Position numbers and translations under genes: made by a program
Assembly (NCBI RefSeq): GCF_031127875.1
Contig: NZ_JARXIA010000001.1
Span: 744,001 to 808,000 of the forward strand
Source of the DNA: Pelagicoccus sp. SDUM812005
GTDB lineage: Bacteria; Verrucomicrobiota; Verrucomicrobiia; Opitutales; Opitutaceae
Length of the DNA: 64,000 bases
Reading direction: 5' to 3'
Notes under the pieces: generated by a model
The model's database searches: none
What the model saw: the letters and a program-made list of their open reading frames with translations, nothing else
What the model was told of the DNA's origin: nothing
In this document: positions 51,795 through 61,136 of the stretch, one piece after another
Position numbering within the stretch: position 1 is the first letter of the stretch
Layout: every line of letters starts with the position of its first letter

Positions 51795-54700
51795 ATGAAA
51801 GTCCTGTTCGCTTACTTGGATTGCATGAGGCGAAAGCGTGGGATCCTCAAGGGAACCGGTTTATCGCTTAGAGGGCAGGCTTGGGGCTTGTTCCCATGGG
51901 GCGCCTATCATTTTCGGCTTGTCCTTGGATGCGCACTTCTTTGCTTCGCTTCTTTTCTGGAAGGAGCCCAAGCGTATTCGCCGTCCGAAAGCGAGGTCAT
52001 TGGAGATGCCTGGCGGTGGAGCGAAATCGAAGGGCTGGGCGATGGCTTCATTCGATGTTTCGATTTGGCCGAGGACGGTTCTGTCTGGATCGGCAAGGAA
52101 GGATTGGTGCAGCGCTACGATGGAAGCTCCGTTGAGGAATTCGGCGTCTTTAGTTCTCCTCCGTCGACCTTGGGAGCGGTCAAGCAGTGCGCTTCGGGAG
52201 AAGTGTACCTGATGGCGCATCAAGAGCTTTATCGTCTCCAGCAGGGAGAGTGGGTGCAAATCGCGGGGGATGGCCCTTTCGAAGGGCATCGTCTGCAGGA
52301 GGGGCAAGACGGCCGCGTTTGGCTGGCTTCTCGGGGGAGGATTCTCAGCGTTGCGGGAGACGAGCTCGTTCGATCGGAGCGGCTGGCACGCAGGATTCTC
52401 GATATCGCCTTCGATCGCTCAGGTGACCTTTGGGTGCTCGCGGAAGAGGGTAGCGTCTTTCGCTGCGAGGTGGAAGCGGGGACGGCGATCGCCCGGCAGG
52501 AGTGGGTAGGGGATACGTCGCATTTGCGGGCGAAAGCGGGTATGATCGAGGTGGCGAGCGACGGACGGGTCTGGGTGGTCGACTCCCTCTTGCGACGATT
52601 GCCGCAGGTCTTTGCTCCGGAGACAGGGCGTTGGCAGGAGATAGACCTGCGTCGTTTCGGCGGGACCAACGTAAACTATGCGATCTGGGAAAGCCGGCCA
52701 GGAAGGATGCTGATTTCCGGAGCGGAATCGATTGTCTATCAGTCCGGGGACGATTGGCATTCGGTGCCGAATATCGACTTGGATAAGGGGCTACCGGTTA
52801 CCTCTATGAGCTCGGGTAAGGATGGAGCCCTGTGGTGCTTGCAGAGTAGTCGTTTGAAGTCCCGCAGTCGTTTGTCGCGTATCGACTACGCTGGGGAACG
52901 GTGGAAGGCGTATCAGGGATTAAACTACCAATGCGATTTGGGGGATGGGCGGCATTGCTTCCTTACCCAGTCGGGCGAACTTGTTGTTCAGGACGCGAAA
53001 GGGGGCGATTGGAAATTGTACGACGAAAGCGACGGGCTGATCGATAATCCCGTTGTCGCGCTCCGGGACCGGAACGACGAGCTTTGGGTGGCTGGCTCCC
53101 ATGGCGGTCAGGCTGCGGTCAACCATTTCGATGGGGAAGCTTGGGAGCTCCTGGAGCTGCCGGAGCTTGGGCGCTTCGTCAGCCGCTTTGCGGCGAAAGC
53201 GTTATCTGACGGCAGCTTGGCCTTTGGGTATGGGCAAGCGCGAAGGCATTGGAAGGGGGCTGGAGGAATCGTTCGCATCCGTCTGGAGGCGGGGCGCTAT
53301 GTGAAGGAGAGGCTGGAGAATCTGGAGTACAATCGGATCGTGTCGATCGAGGAGGCAGAGAATGGAGACCTGCTTTATAGCAAGAATCGCATCTATCGCT
53401 ACGCGAACGGAGAATCGTCTCCGCTCGATGTGCCCTTGAAGGGGGCGGGGAGTTGGATCGATGAGTTTCACCCTCAAGGCCAGGACAAGCTCTGGTACTG
53501 CAGTTGGGGGCAGGGCGTGCACTACTACGACGGCCGGGAATGGCAGGTCTTTACGGAGAGCGAAGGCTTGAGTTCCGATTTCGTTTCGAACCTGCTTGTG
53601 CTGGAGGACGGGAAGGTTTTGGCCCTTACGGCGAAAGGGCTGGATCGCTTTGTCGATGGGGAATGGCATGCGGTGGCGGGCCCGCCGCTGGAGGGAATAC
53701 GGGAAGGTTCGACGCTGCGTCAATCGGCGGATGGAACGGTATGGGTCAATCAGGCGGCGCCCAGTTGGTTCGTTACGCGCGATTCTAGGATGGAGCCGGG
53801 GCTGGATTTCGCATGCTGGCGGTTTCGGGCGGATGAGCAGGCCCCGCAGACGCAGGCGTCGTTTTTCGTGGAGCCGACGAAGTATTCAGATGCTGCATAC
53901 ATCGTATGGGAAGGCCGTGATCCTTGGTCCGAAACGGCGCAAAGCGCCTTGCAGTATTCCTATCGGCTCGACGACGGGGAGTGGTCGCCCTACGGCTCCG
54001 AAACGTCCACCTATCTCTCCGGGCTTTCGCCGGGCGATCACTTTTTCAGGGTGAGGGCGCGGGACCAGGATAGAAATGTGGATACAAGTCCAGCCGTGCT
54101 GGTGTTTTCGGTGGTCTTTCCATTTTGGGAAAGCGCTTGGTTCAAGGTAGCTGCGGTGGCCTTTCCGCTGGCGGTGGTGGGCTTTGTCATTCTGTTGGTT
54201 GCCCAGAAGTTCCGTCATATGGCGGAGCTAGACGGGGTGCGCACGCGTTTCCTGATGAACATTTCGCATGAGCTCCGTTCGCCTTTGAGCTTGATCATGA
54301 TGCCGCTGGAAAAGCTGAAGAAGCAAGGCGGCGATGGGGATCGTTCGCATGACTTGGCGACGGCGATTCGCAGTACGCAGCGCTTGAACCAGCTCGTCGA
54401 TCAGTTGTTGGACCTGCACAAGGCGCGTGCCCTAAAGTATAAGTTGAATCCAAAAACTGGCGACATCGTCGGATATACGCGGGCGATCGTATCCGATTTT
54501 GGGAACCTCGCTGAGGGGCGAGGGCAGCAGGTGCGATTTTCCTCCAACGAGGAGGAGTACGTGACTCGATTCGACGAAGATATCTATCGCAAGATAATGG
54601 ACAACCTAGTTCTCAATGCGATCAAGCACTCGCCCGCGAATGCGGAGATCTCCGTATCGCTCCAGGTGGGTGACGCTGCCGAGACCTTGCGGCTGGTGGT

Positions 54701-55811
54701 GGAGGACAATGGAGAGGGGATTCGGCCGCGGGCCTTGAAGAGGATTTTCGAACCCTTTTATCACGATGCCAAGGAGTCCGGCGAGCGGATGAGGAGTTTC
54801 GGGATCGGTTTGGCCTTGGTGAAGGAGCTGGTGGAGTTTTGCCAAGGTTCCATCGTGGGCGAAAGTCCGATTCGCCATGACGCGGCCGGCCGTGGCTATG
54901 GGGCTCGCTTTACGGTTGAGTTGGCAGGCATGCCCCGTTGCGAAGAGCGGCAAACGGAAGCGCGAGGGCAGGCGCCGGCGCCGAGCGATCCGAAACGGCA
55001 TCTTGGGGCGAGCCCGGTGGTCGCGACGAAGGGGGAGGGTGGGAAGCCGAGTGTGTTGCTGGTGGACGACCATGATGAACTGCGGCAGTACTTGGCCCGC
55101 GAGTTGGCGGCCGATTTTGCGGTCTTGGAGGCGGGTAGCGGTCGCGAGGGGATCGAATTGGCCGTGCAGCGCATGCCGGATATTATCGTGGCGGATGTGA
55201 TCATGCCGGAGATGAGCGGGGTCGACTTTTGCGATGCGCTGAAGAAGAAGGTGGCGACAAGCCACATACCGATCATTTTGCAGACCTCGCTTGCCTCTGA
55301 CGAAAGCGAGGCGGCTGGACTTGAGGCGGGCGCCATCGACTACGTGGCGAAGCCGACTTCCGTGTCGCTGCTCAAGAGGCGGATCTATAGCCATTTGGAT
55401 GCGAGGCGGCGCTTTGCCAAGCACCTGAGGACGCAGCTTTTGGAGCCGGACGAACCACTTGACTCGGGGGGCGGCGAAAACGATGCCGAAGTGGAATTCG
55501 TGCGGAAAATCCAATCCCTATTGGAGCGGAATTGGGACAAGGCGGAATTCAATGCCGATAAGCTTGCCAGCGAAATGGGAATGGGACGGAGTTCCTTCTA
55601 CGACAAGTGTAAGGCGATTACCAATACGTCTCCAGCGGAAGCGATCAAGGCGTATCGCCTCGCCAAGGCCAAGGAGCTCCTGCTGCAGGGAAAGTCGGTG
55701 GCGCAGGTCGCCGAATGGGTTGGGTACTTCGAGACGAGATCCTTTTATCGGGCCTTCAAGAAACGTTTCAATTGTACGCCGTCCGAGTTTCAAAAGGCGG
55801 CCAAGGTGTAG
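51795..55811 (+). CDS. Hybrid two-component sensor-regulator (HTCS) 2
   Basis: Protein of 1338 residues from ATG 51795; a GTG four codons upstream or an ATG at 51825 are alternatives. Same architecture as HTCS 1: N-terminal signal anchor, propeller ('EDGSVWIGKEGLVQRYDGSS', 'DGRVWLASRGRILSV'), Y_Y_Y domain, transmembrane helix about 781-804. The kinase has His825 in 'ISHELRSPLSLIMMPLEKL' and HATPase motifs 'DNLVLNAIKHSP', 'VEDNGEGI' and 'FGIGLALVKELV'. The receiver has Asp1134 ('IIVADVIMPEMSG'). The AraC HTH has 'LASEMGMGRSSFYDKCK'. The sensor part differs from HTCS 1 at many surface positions, so the ligand may differ. It stops 328 bases before the exoprotein at 56140 and is the prime candidate to recognise the shared element at 55917 and 60868. 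Confidence 0.95.
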   Translation: MKVLFAYLDCMRRKRGILKGTGLSLRGQAWGLFPWGAYHFRLVLGCALLCFASFLEGAQAYSPSESEVIGDAWRWSEIEGLGDGFIRCFDLAEDGSVWIGKEGLVQRYDGSSVEEFGVFSSPPSTLGAVKQCASGEVYLMAHQELYRLQQGEWVQIAGDGPFEGHRLQEGQDGRVWLASRGRILSVAGDELVRSERLARRILDIAFDRSGDLWVLAEEGSVFRCEVEAGTAIARQEWVGDTSHLRAKAGMIEVASDGRVWVVDSLLRRLPQVFAPETGRWQEIDLRRFGGTNVNYAIWESRPGRMLISGAESIVYQSGDDWHSVPNIDLDKGLPVTSMSSGKDGALWCLQSSRLKSRSRLSRIDYAGERWKAYQGLNYQCDLGDGRHCFLTQSGELVVQDAKGGDWKLYDESDGLIDNPVVALRDRNDELWVAGSHGGQAAVNHFDGEAWELLELPELGRFVSRFAAKALSDGSLAFGYGQARRHWKGAGGIVRIRLEAGRYVKERLENLEYNRIVSIEEAENGDLLYSKNRIYRYANGESSPLDVPLKGAGSWIDEFHPQGQDKLWYCSWGQGVHYYDGREWQVFTESEGLSSDFVSNLLVLEDGKVLALTAKGLDRFVDGEWHAVAGPPLEGIREGSTLRQSADGTVWVNQAAPSWFVTRDSRMEPGLDFACWRFRADEQAPQTQASFFVEPTKYSDAAYIVWEGRDPWSETAQSALQYSYRLDDGEWSPYGSETSTYLSGLSPGDHFFRVRARDQDRNVDTSPAVLVFSVVFPFWESAWFKVAAVAFPLAVVGFVILLVAQKFRHMAELDGVRTRFLMNISHELRSPLSLIMMPLEKLKKQGGDGDRSHDLATAIRSTQRLNQLVDQLLDLHKARALKYKLNPKTGDIVGYTRAIVSDFGNLAEGRGQQVRFSSNEEEYVTRFDEDIYRKIMDNLVLNAIKHSPANAEISVSLQVGDAAETLRLVVEDNGEGIRPRALKRIFEPFYHDAKESGERMRSFGIGLALVKELVEFCQGSIVGESPIRHDAAGRGYGARFTVELAGMPRCEERQTEARGQAPAPSDPKRHLGASPVVATKGEGGKPSVLLVDDHDELRQYLARELAADFAVLEAGSGREGIELAVQRMPDIIVADVIMPEMSGVDFCDALKKKVATSHIPIILQTSLASDESEAAGLEAGAIDYVAKPTSVSLLKRRIYSHLDARRRFAKHLRTQLLEPDEPLDSGGGENDAEVEFVRKIQSLLERNWDKAEFNADKLASEMGMGRSSFYDKCKAITNTSPAEAIKAYRLAKAKELLLQGKSVAQVAEWVGYFETRSFYRAFKKRFNCTPSEFQKAAKV

Positions 55812-55916
55812 GTCGATTGAGGGCTGGATGCAATCGTTCTGGGGACAGGTCGAAGCAGGACGGCCGGGTGGCTGGGAGGCGAAATGGGCGTTGGCAAGTT
55901 CCTAGCGGATAGCGGG

Positions 55917-55956
55917 TTAGGACGTTGTGTCCTAGGATTTGGACGGATTGACATTA
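55917..55956 (+). promoter_or_regulatory. Conserved 40-bp promoter element of the exoprotein genes, copy 1
   Basis: Order of blocks: TTAGGA, TGTCCTAG, GGACG, TGACATTA, with the same spacing as at 60868-60907 (about 32 of 40 bases identical). The first two blocks hold a perfect inverted repeat TAGGAC-N5-GTCCTA. A GCTAGAGT, possibly the -10 region, follows about 18 bases later. It lies 184 bases before the start codon. Confidence 0.7.
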
Positions 55957-56139
55957 TGCCAAAGAGGCCGGGGCGCTAGAGTGGTCGGCTTAGAAGGGAG
56001 CCCTGCTTGGCATGCCTATTTCGGTTGCGGAGTAGACGCTTGGCTCGCGAGGCCCGCGCCGAACGAGCCATGTCGGTTCGGCCCTTTGCGGAGCTGCCCC
56101 CTCTTTACCTCAAACCTCAAAATAAGAACGAAGTCGTTT

Positions 56140-59100
56140 ATGAAGAAAAGAAACGTATTGCTTGGTACCTGTGTAGCGCTGATGGGCGCTGCGGGTAGCT
56201 GGGCCCAGAACACTGTTCTCTATCAGGACAGTTTTGACGATGGTTCGCTGTCCACGAATGCGAATGGAGTGGGCGGCGGCGCTCTCACCACTTCGATAGA
56301 AGCCCACTCCTGGGAGGAAAGCGGCGGCGAGGCCGTGTATGTTTCGCCGGGGAGGACCTACACCCGTCGGGCGCTGATGTATTCAGAAAGCGCCTTCCAA
56401 TCCGATACGGGCTTCGTGCTATCGGTGGCCTTCACCACGGGGACGATCCAAGATTCGGCGGCCCATAATCTCTCATTTGGATTGGTGAGCGCGGAAACGG
56501 ATTTAGCGAGTTACGCAGGCTTCAACCCTTTCCAAGCGGAGACTGGAGTCTATAGCGTCGGGGCTAACGTCACGCCTGATGGCGGCGAACTCGCCCAGGG
56601 GCTCAACTTCACCGATGGCGCGACGGTCACGACTCTCGATCAGTCTGGAACCAAGGTTCAGTTCAAAGCGGGCCAAACCTGCGAGGCGACGATTGAGATC
56701 GGCGTCGGCGGCTACTGGTGCCTCCGCATCGATGGCGAATACGAGGCGTCGGGCGTCCTGCTCGAGGAGATTGACCTGAGCAAATCCTATCATGTCGTCG
56801 TCTACGGACAGGACGACAACGGGGGCGGCAAGTCTATCCAGTCGATCACGCTCAAGCGCGGCTACCGGCCCGGCGAGCGGGCGGCCCATCTCAGGGGTGG
56901 ATGGATAGGAGGCCAGCTCGACCTTGAGAGCGTTAGGCACTTTAAGACCATGGATTCCGTCGGGACTACGTTCACCGATGGGGCAAGCCTTTCGGCCCAG
57001 CAACTCGTGCCGCACAAGCTCATGGAGCAGATCGCGCTGGATGCAGGGATCGAGTATATCGTCGCTCCGACATGGGGCGACCTGAGCCGCGACGAGCCGG
57101 AGCATGATTCCATGCTCGAGAAGATCATGGAGATAAAGGCTGCCGGCTTTAAGGTGAAGACCTACACCAACAGCGAAAACTTCGTTGGCCCGAACCAGCC
57201 GCACCTGCAGCCCTTCGTGGACGCATGGATGGCTTGGTGCGATACCGACCCGGAAGCGCAGGCCTTCATCAATAGCCAACCTTTCCATACCGGTATTTGG
57301 AATCGGGATACGCAGCAGTATGAAGATGCGAGCGAGACGTATCCTTACCGAAAATACATGTTTTGCTACGCGGAGTTTATCCTAAAGGACCATTCCTTGC
57401 GTTATGGCGAGCACTTCGCGGGGTGGATCTTCGACGATGGTTCCACCATGGAGCAGATGGGAGACAATGCGACCAGCGGCCTTATCGAGGAGCAGCGCAT
57501 CTATCAGGCTTACGCAAATGCGGTCCATGCGGGCAATCCTGAGATCCCGATCGCTTTCAACAATGGACGTAGCACGGTAAGCTATGCGTCCTTTCCTTTC
57601 GCCCACGCGGTACGCTTCGACGACTTTACGTTCGGGCATGCTTTTGGAGGCAACAATGACCATGCGAGCAAGGAGGGCGGCCAGTTCGACAGGAACTACC
57701 TGCACGTGCAGCGCATGACCGAGACTAATGGCTACGTGCACGATGGCGGCGCCTGGGAGTGGGACGACTTGATCGTTGGAAACTTCCATTCCAAGCTGGC
57801 TACTACGGCTTGGAAGTACGGTCCCGTTCAAGCTTGGGAAGAAGCGGACTTTTTGGCGTGGAATCTCGAAGCCTTGCAAGCTGGTGGCCACATGACTTGG
57901 GGAGGCTCGCATCCGCGAACCTCTGAAACCCTCTATGGTTGGGCTTCCGATTTATTGAAGGCCCTCGACGATCACCTCGCCGCTAACCTGGACCCCGGCG
58001 CCCCGAACTGGGCTCGCTATGCGACGATTTTACCGGCTGCGGAAATCGGAAAGCCGTACTCGCATACCCTCCAGAACGACATCGATTTCTGGGATCCCGA
58101 AGGCGATGCGGTAACGCTCTCCCTTGTCGGAGCTCCGGCCTGGCTGAGCATCGGTGAAGTGAGCCCCGGAGTGTGGGAGTTTTCGGGTACTCCTAGCGAA
58201 TCGGAGGCGACGGAGCTTGCCTTCGAGTTGAGGGCCGCCGATGCGAGCGGTTTCGAGGCCCGCAAGGTTACGCTCAGCGTTCTAAATGCCAACGCGGTCC
58301 CCGTCGCTGATGCGCAGGACGTGGTGTTGGATGAGGACACGTCTAGCCCGATTGCCTTGACAGGTTCGGACGCGGATGGAGATGCCTTGAGTTTCGTGAT
58401 CGTGACGCCACCGGCAAACGGAAGCCTGAGCGGAACGGCTCCCGACCTTGTCTACACGCCTGAGGCCGATTTTGGCGGTTCGGACCACTTTACCTTCGTG
58501 GTGAACGACGGACGCGACGACAGCGCGGAAGCGACGGTATCCATCACGGTGACGCCGCTAAGCGACGATGCTCCGGTCTTCTCCGCGGACACGATCGTTA
58601 AGCCGGTCGCGGACTTGGAGGTTGCCTACAGCGCGTCTTTGCAGGGCGCGGCGACGGATGCGGATGGCGACAGCTTGAGTTACGCGAAGCTCAGCGGTCC
58701 GGCTTGGTTGAGCATCGCTCCCGATGGTACCTTGAGCGGCACGCCCGCTGAGGACGACAAAGGCTTGAACAGCTGGAGTGTCGAAGTTTCCGATGGTAGT
58801 GGAAGAAGCGCTACAGCGACCTTGAAGGTTATCGTTGGTTGGACTGGCGGATTGATCGCCCATTGGGCGCTCGACGATGCTGCCGGAACGACGGTAGCGG
58901 ACAGCGCGGGATTCGGTTTCGATGCCACAGCCAGCGGCACGGAATGGGTTGCCGGCGTGCAGGGCAGCGCCTTGGGATTCGATGGCTCTGCTAGCATCGT
59001 CGATCTTCCCGCTGAGGCGTTTAGCACCTTGGACGAGCAGGCCACGATTTCCCTGTGGATATTGGGAAGTAGTTCTCAACCCCGCAGGGATGTGACCTTC

Positions 59101-60756
59101 ATCGCAGAAGACGCCAATGGAAACAATGTCCTGAACTTGCATCTGCCGTGGATCAGGAATCTCGTCATCTTCGATGGGGGCAATAGCGGGACCTCCTCGA
59201 CCGACCGGACCGCCTTCACTGCGAGTCCAGTCAACTACAAGGATGCGTGGAACCATTGGGTGTTCACGAAAGACGCCACAACGGGCGAGATCGCGTTCTA
59301 CCTAAACGGCGAACTCGTGCATAGCGCCAGTGGGAATACGAAGACCATGGGCGGCATCGTGAAAGCGACGCTCGGCGGTGACGGAGACTTGTTCTACGAC
59401 GGTTTGATCGATAGTTTCCGCGTGTACGACGTGAGCCTCGACGCGGCAGAGGTTGCGAACCTGTATACGAGTTACGGATACAATAATCTTCCGCTTGCGG
59501 AGTCTCAGAACCTGACAACCACGGAGGACGCTGCCTTGCCAATCGCATTGCTCGCTTCGGATGTGGAGACCAGCGCTCTTAGCTACCGCATCCTAACGCC
59601 GCCAGCCCACGGTACGCTGAGCGGAGAGGCTCCAAACCTCCTCTACACGCCGGACCTCGACTTCAGCGGTACGGACAGCTTCACCTATGTGGCGAACGAC
59701 GGCCGGGACGACAGTTCCGAGGCGACGGTGAGTATCACGGTCGAGGCTGACTACGATAGCGACGGCATCCCGGACGAAGCGGACCCCGACGACGACAACG
59801 ACGGTACGCCAGATGAGTTGGATGCCTTCCCCAAGGACCCAACCGAGGATGCGGATGCCGACGGTGACGGAATTGGCGACAACGCCGACTTGGACGACGA
59901 CAACGACGGCACGCCCGACAGCTCGGACGCGTTCCCCAACGACCCGACGGAAAACGCTGACAACGATCGTGACGGAATTGGCGACAATGCCGACCCCGAC
60001 GACGACAATGACGGCGTCGACGATCTCGTGGACAGCTGCCCGACCACGCCCAATGCGGACCAGGCCGATATTAACGGCGACGGTTACGGTGATGTTTGCG
60101 TGGATACAGGCTCGACAGTCGATGCCAGCGCCCGTCTGGGCTACAACCCCTTCGTCGGCGCCGGTTCGGTGATCGGCAAGGGGGCGCTGATCGGCGACAA
60201 TGCGCTCATTGGCGAAAACGTTGAAATCGGCAAGGACGCCACCATCGGCAACGGGTTTACGATCGCGGATGGCAGTTCGATCGGCGAATTCAGCTGGCTC
60301 GGTAACGATGTCTTCATCGGATCGGATACGCAGGTCGACCGTTTCGTGATCCTGCGCGACGGCGCCGTGCTGGGCGACGAGGTGACGATCGATCGCTTCA
60401 GCGAGTTTGGAGCGGGGCTGCAAGTGGGCGACCGTTCCCGCATCGAGCGCTTTACCCGAGCGGGCGACGAACTCGCGGTGGGCGAGGACTCCTACCTGGG
60501 CCGCTTCAGTTGCTTCGGTGACGAGGTTACGGTGGGTGATCGCGTGGAAACGAACCTGTTCACCACGGTTGGATCCGGCGTAAGCATCGGAAGCGACGTG
60601 GAGATGAGCTACTTCGTGGTGATCGGCGAGGGAACGACCATTGGTAACGGGGTGACGATCGGGCGCTTCGTGCGTATCGGCAAAAACGTTCAGATATCTG
60701 ACGGGGCGGTGATTCGTTCCGGCTCGAGCATCGCCGACGGCGAGGTGGTTGAGTAG
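56140..60756 (+). CDS. Giant secreted modular protein A: ConA-like, unassigned TIM barrel, Ig/cadherin, LamG, TSP3 and beta-helix tail
   Basis: Protein of 1538 residues from ATG 56140, the start of a signal peptide ending 'GSWAQ'; the open frame upstream lacks signal character and overlaps the promoter element. Modules: ConA-like lectin fold about 24-243; TIM-barrel-like domain about 249-615 with 'FAGWIFDDGSTM' (Asp432/Asp433) and 'AFNNGRSTVSYAS'; He_PIG about 625-717; cadherin-like about 720-805; He_PIG about 808-900; LamG about 902-1114; cadherin-like about 1115-1202; thrombospondin type 3 calcium repeats (DxDxDGIxD) about 1203-1322; left-handed beta-helix hexapeptide tail about 1326-1538 without any histidine. 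It is probably an extracellular or cell-surface glycan hydrolase. The barrel's 'WIFDDG' recalls clan GH-R (GH29/GH107), but I cannot assign a family. It is controlled by a promoter element shared with the next gene. Confidence 0.85.
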   Translation: MKKRNVLLGTCVALMGAAGSWAQNTVLYQDSFDDGSLSTNANGVGGGALTTSIEAHSWEESGGEAVYVSPGRTYTRRALMYSESAFQSDTGFVLSVAFTTGTIQDSAAHNLSFGLVSAETDLASYAGFNPFQAETGVYSVGANVTPDGGELAQGLNFTDGATVTTLDQSGTKVQFKAGQTCEATIEIGVGGYWCLRIDGEYEASGVLLEEIDLSKSYHVVVYGQDDNGGGKSIQSITLKRGYRPGERAAHLRGGWIGGQLDLESVRHFKTMDSVGTTFTDGASLSAQQLVPHKLMEQIALDAGIEYIVAPTWGDLSRDEPEHDSMLEKIMEIKAAGFKVKTYTNSENFVGPNQPHLQPFVDAWMAWCDTDPEAQAFINSQPFHTGIWNRDTQQYEDASETYPYRKYMFCYAEFILKDHSLRYGEHFAGWIFDDGSTMEQMGDNATSGLIEEQRIYQAYANAVHAGNPEIPIAFNNGRSTVSYASFPFAHAVRFDDFTFGHAFGGNNDHASKEGGQFDRNYLHVQRMTETNGYVHDGGAWEWDDLIVGNFHSKLATTAWKYGPVQAWEEADFLAWNLEALQAGGHMTWGGSHPRTSETLYGWASDLLKALDDHLAANLDPGAPNWARYATILPAAEIGKPYSHTLQNDIDFWDPEGDAVTLSLVGAPAWLSIGEVSPGVWEFSGTPSESEATELAFELRAADASGFEARKVTLSVLNANAVPVADAQDVVLDEDTSSPIALTGSDADGDALSFVIVTPPANGSLSGTAPDLVYTPEADFGGSDHFTFVVNDGRDDSAEATVSITVTPLSDDAPVFSADTIVKPVADLEVAYSASLQGAATDADGDSLSYAKLSGPAWLSIAPDGTLSGTPAEDDKGLNSWSVEVSDGSGRSATATLKVIVGWTGGLIAHWALDDAAGTTVADSAGFGFDATASGTEWVAGVQGSALGFDGSASIVDLPAEAFSTLDEQATISLWILGSSSQPRRDVTFIAEDANGNNVLNLHLPWIRNLVIFDGGNSGTSSTDRTAFTASPVNYKDAWNHWVFTKDATTGEIAFYLNGELVHSASGNTKTMGGIVKATLGGDGDLFYDGLIDSFRVYDVSLDAAEVANLYTSYGYNNLPLAESQNLTTTEDAALPIALLASDVETSALSYRILTPPAHGTLSGEAPNLLYTPDLDFSGTDSFTYVANDGRDDSSEATVSITVEADYDSDGIPDEADPDDDNDGTPDELDAFPKDPTEDADADGDGIGDNADLDDDNDGTPDSSDAFPNDPTENADNDRDGIGDNADPDDDNDGVDDLVDSCPTTPNADQADINGDGYGDVCVDTGSTVDASARLGYNPFVGAGSVIGKGALIGDNALIGENVEIGKDATIGNGFTIADGSSIGEFSWLGNDVFIGSDTQVDRFVILRDGAVLGDEVTIDRFSEFGAGLQVGDRSRIERFTRAGDELAVGEDSYLGRFSCFGDEVTVGDRVETNLFTTVGSGVSIGSDVEMSYFVVIGEGTTIGNGVTIGRFVRIGKNVQISDGAVIRSGSSIADGEVVE

Positions 60757-60812
60757 CCGATCCTGACCTATTGAGTGCACAAGGCGCCTCCCTACTGGGG
60801 AGGTGCCTTTTT
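60184..60812 (+). repeat. 3' block duplicated at 42515-43147
   Basis: The last 191 codons, stop codon, spacer and terminator of the gene at 56140 recur at 42515-43147 without insertion or deletion in the coding part, with roughly 19 of 20 bases identical by eye. Confidence 0.88.
60781..60812 (+). terminator. Rho-independent terminator of giant protein A
   Basis: AAGGCGCCTCCC pairs with GGGAGGTGCCTT (one G-T pair) over a short loop, then TTT. It separates the transcript from the next paralogue, which has its own promoter element. Confidence 0.88.
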
Positions 60813-60867
60813 CGCGGGCGGATATTCGGTACTTGGCGAGTTTGGTAAGCTGCACGCCTGCAGCTGC

Positions 60868-60907
60868 TTAGGATTTTATGTCCTAGCTTTCGGACGAAAT
60901 GACATTA
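60868..60907 (+). promoter_or_regulatory. Conserved 40-bp promoter element of the exoprotein genes, copy 2
   Basis: Same four blocks and spacing as 55917-55956. A GCTATCAT, possible -10 region, follows about 19 bases later. It lies 230 bases before the start codon. Confidence 0.7.
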
Positions 60908-61136
60908 CCGGAACGACCCTTTGGAGGCTATCATAGCGGGACCCCAGCAGGACGCTTCTCGATACCCCTTTTTTTGATTTTAGAGTCCGTTCCGAACGAC
61001 GTCCGCTTTCCTTTGTAAGGAAAAAAGCGATACGAATTTCCAGATCCATAGGCGAGCGTTCGCTGTTCGGTTGGGCCTAAGAAGGGTGGGATGCCTTCCT
61101 GCTCTATACCCTAAAAACCTCAAAATAAATCAGTTA

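Noticed and set aside
55939-56139. Earlier TTG start for giant protein A
   Set aside because: It falls inside the conserved promoter element, and the paralogue at 61137 starts at the equivalent of 56140.
59750-60105. Repeated GAC/AAC-rich stretch as a DNA repeat or CRISPR-like array
   Set aside because: It encodes in-frame thrombospondin type 3 calcium repeats; the periodicity is that of the protein motif and there are no spacers.
60117-60756. Hexapeptide tail of protein A as an acyltransferase
   Set aside because: The tail has no histidine and no acyl-CoA-site signature, and it is fused to a secreted modular protein.
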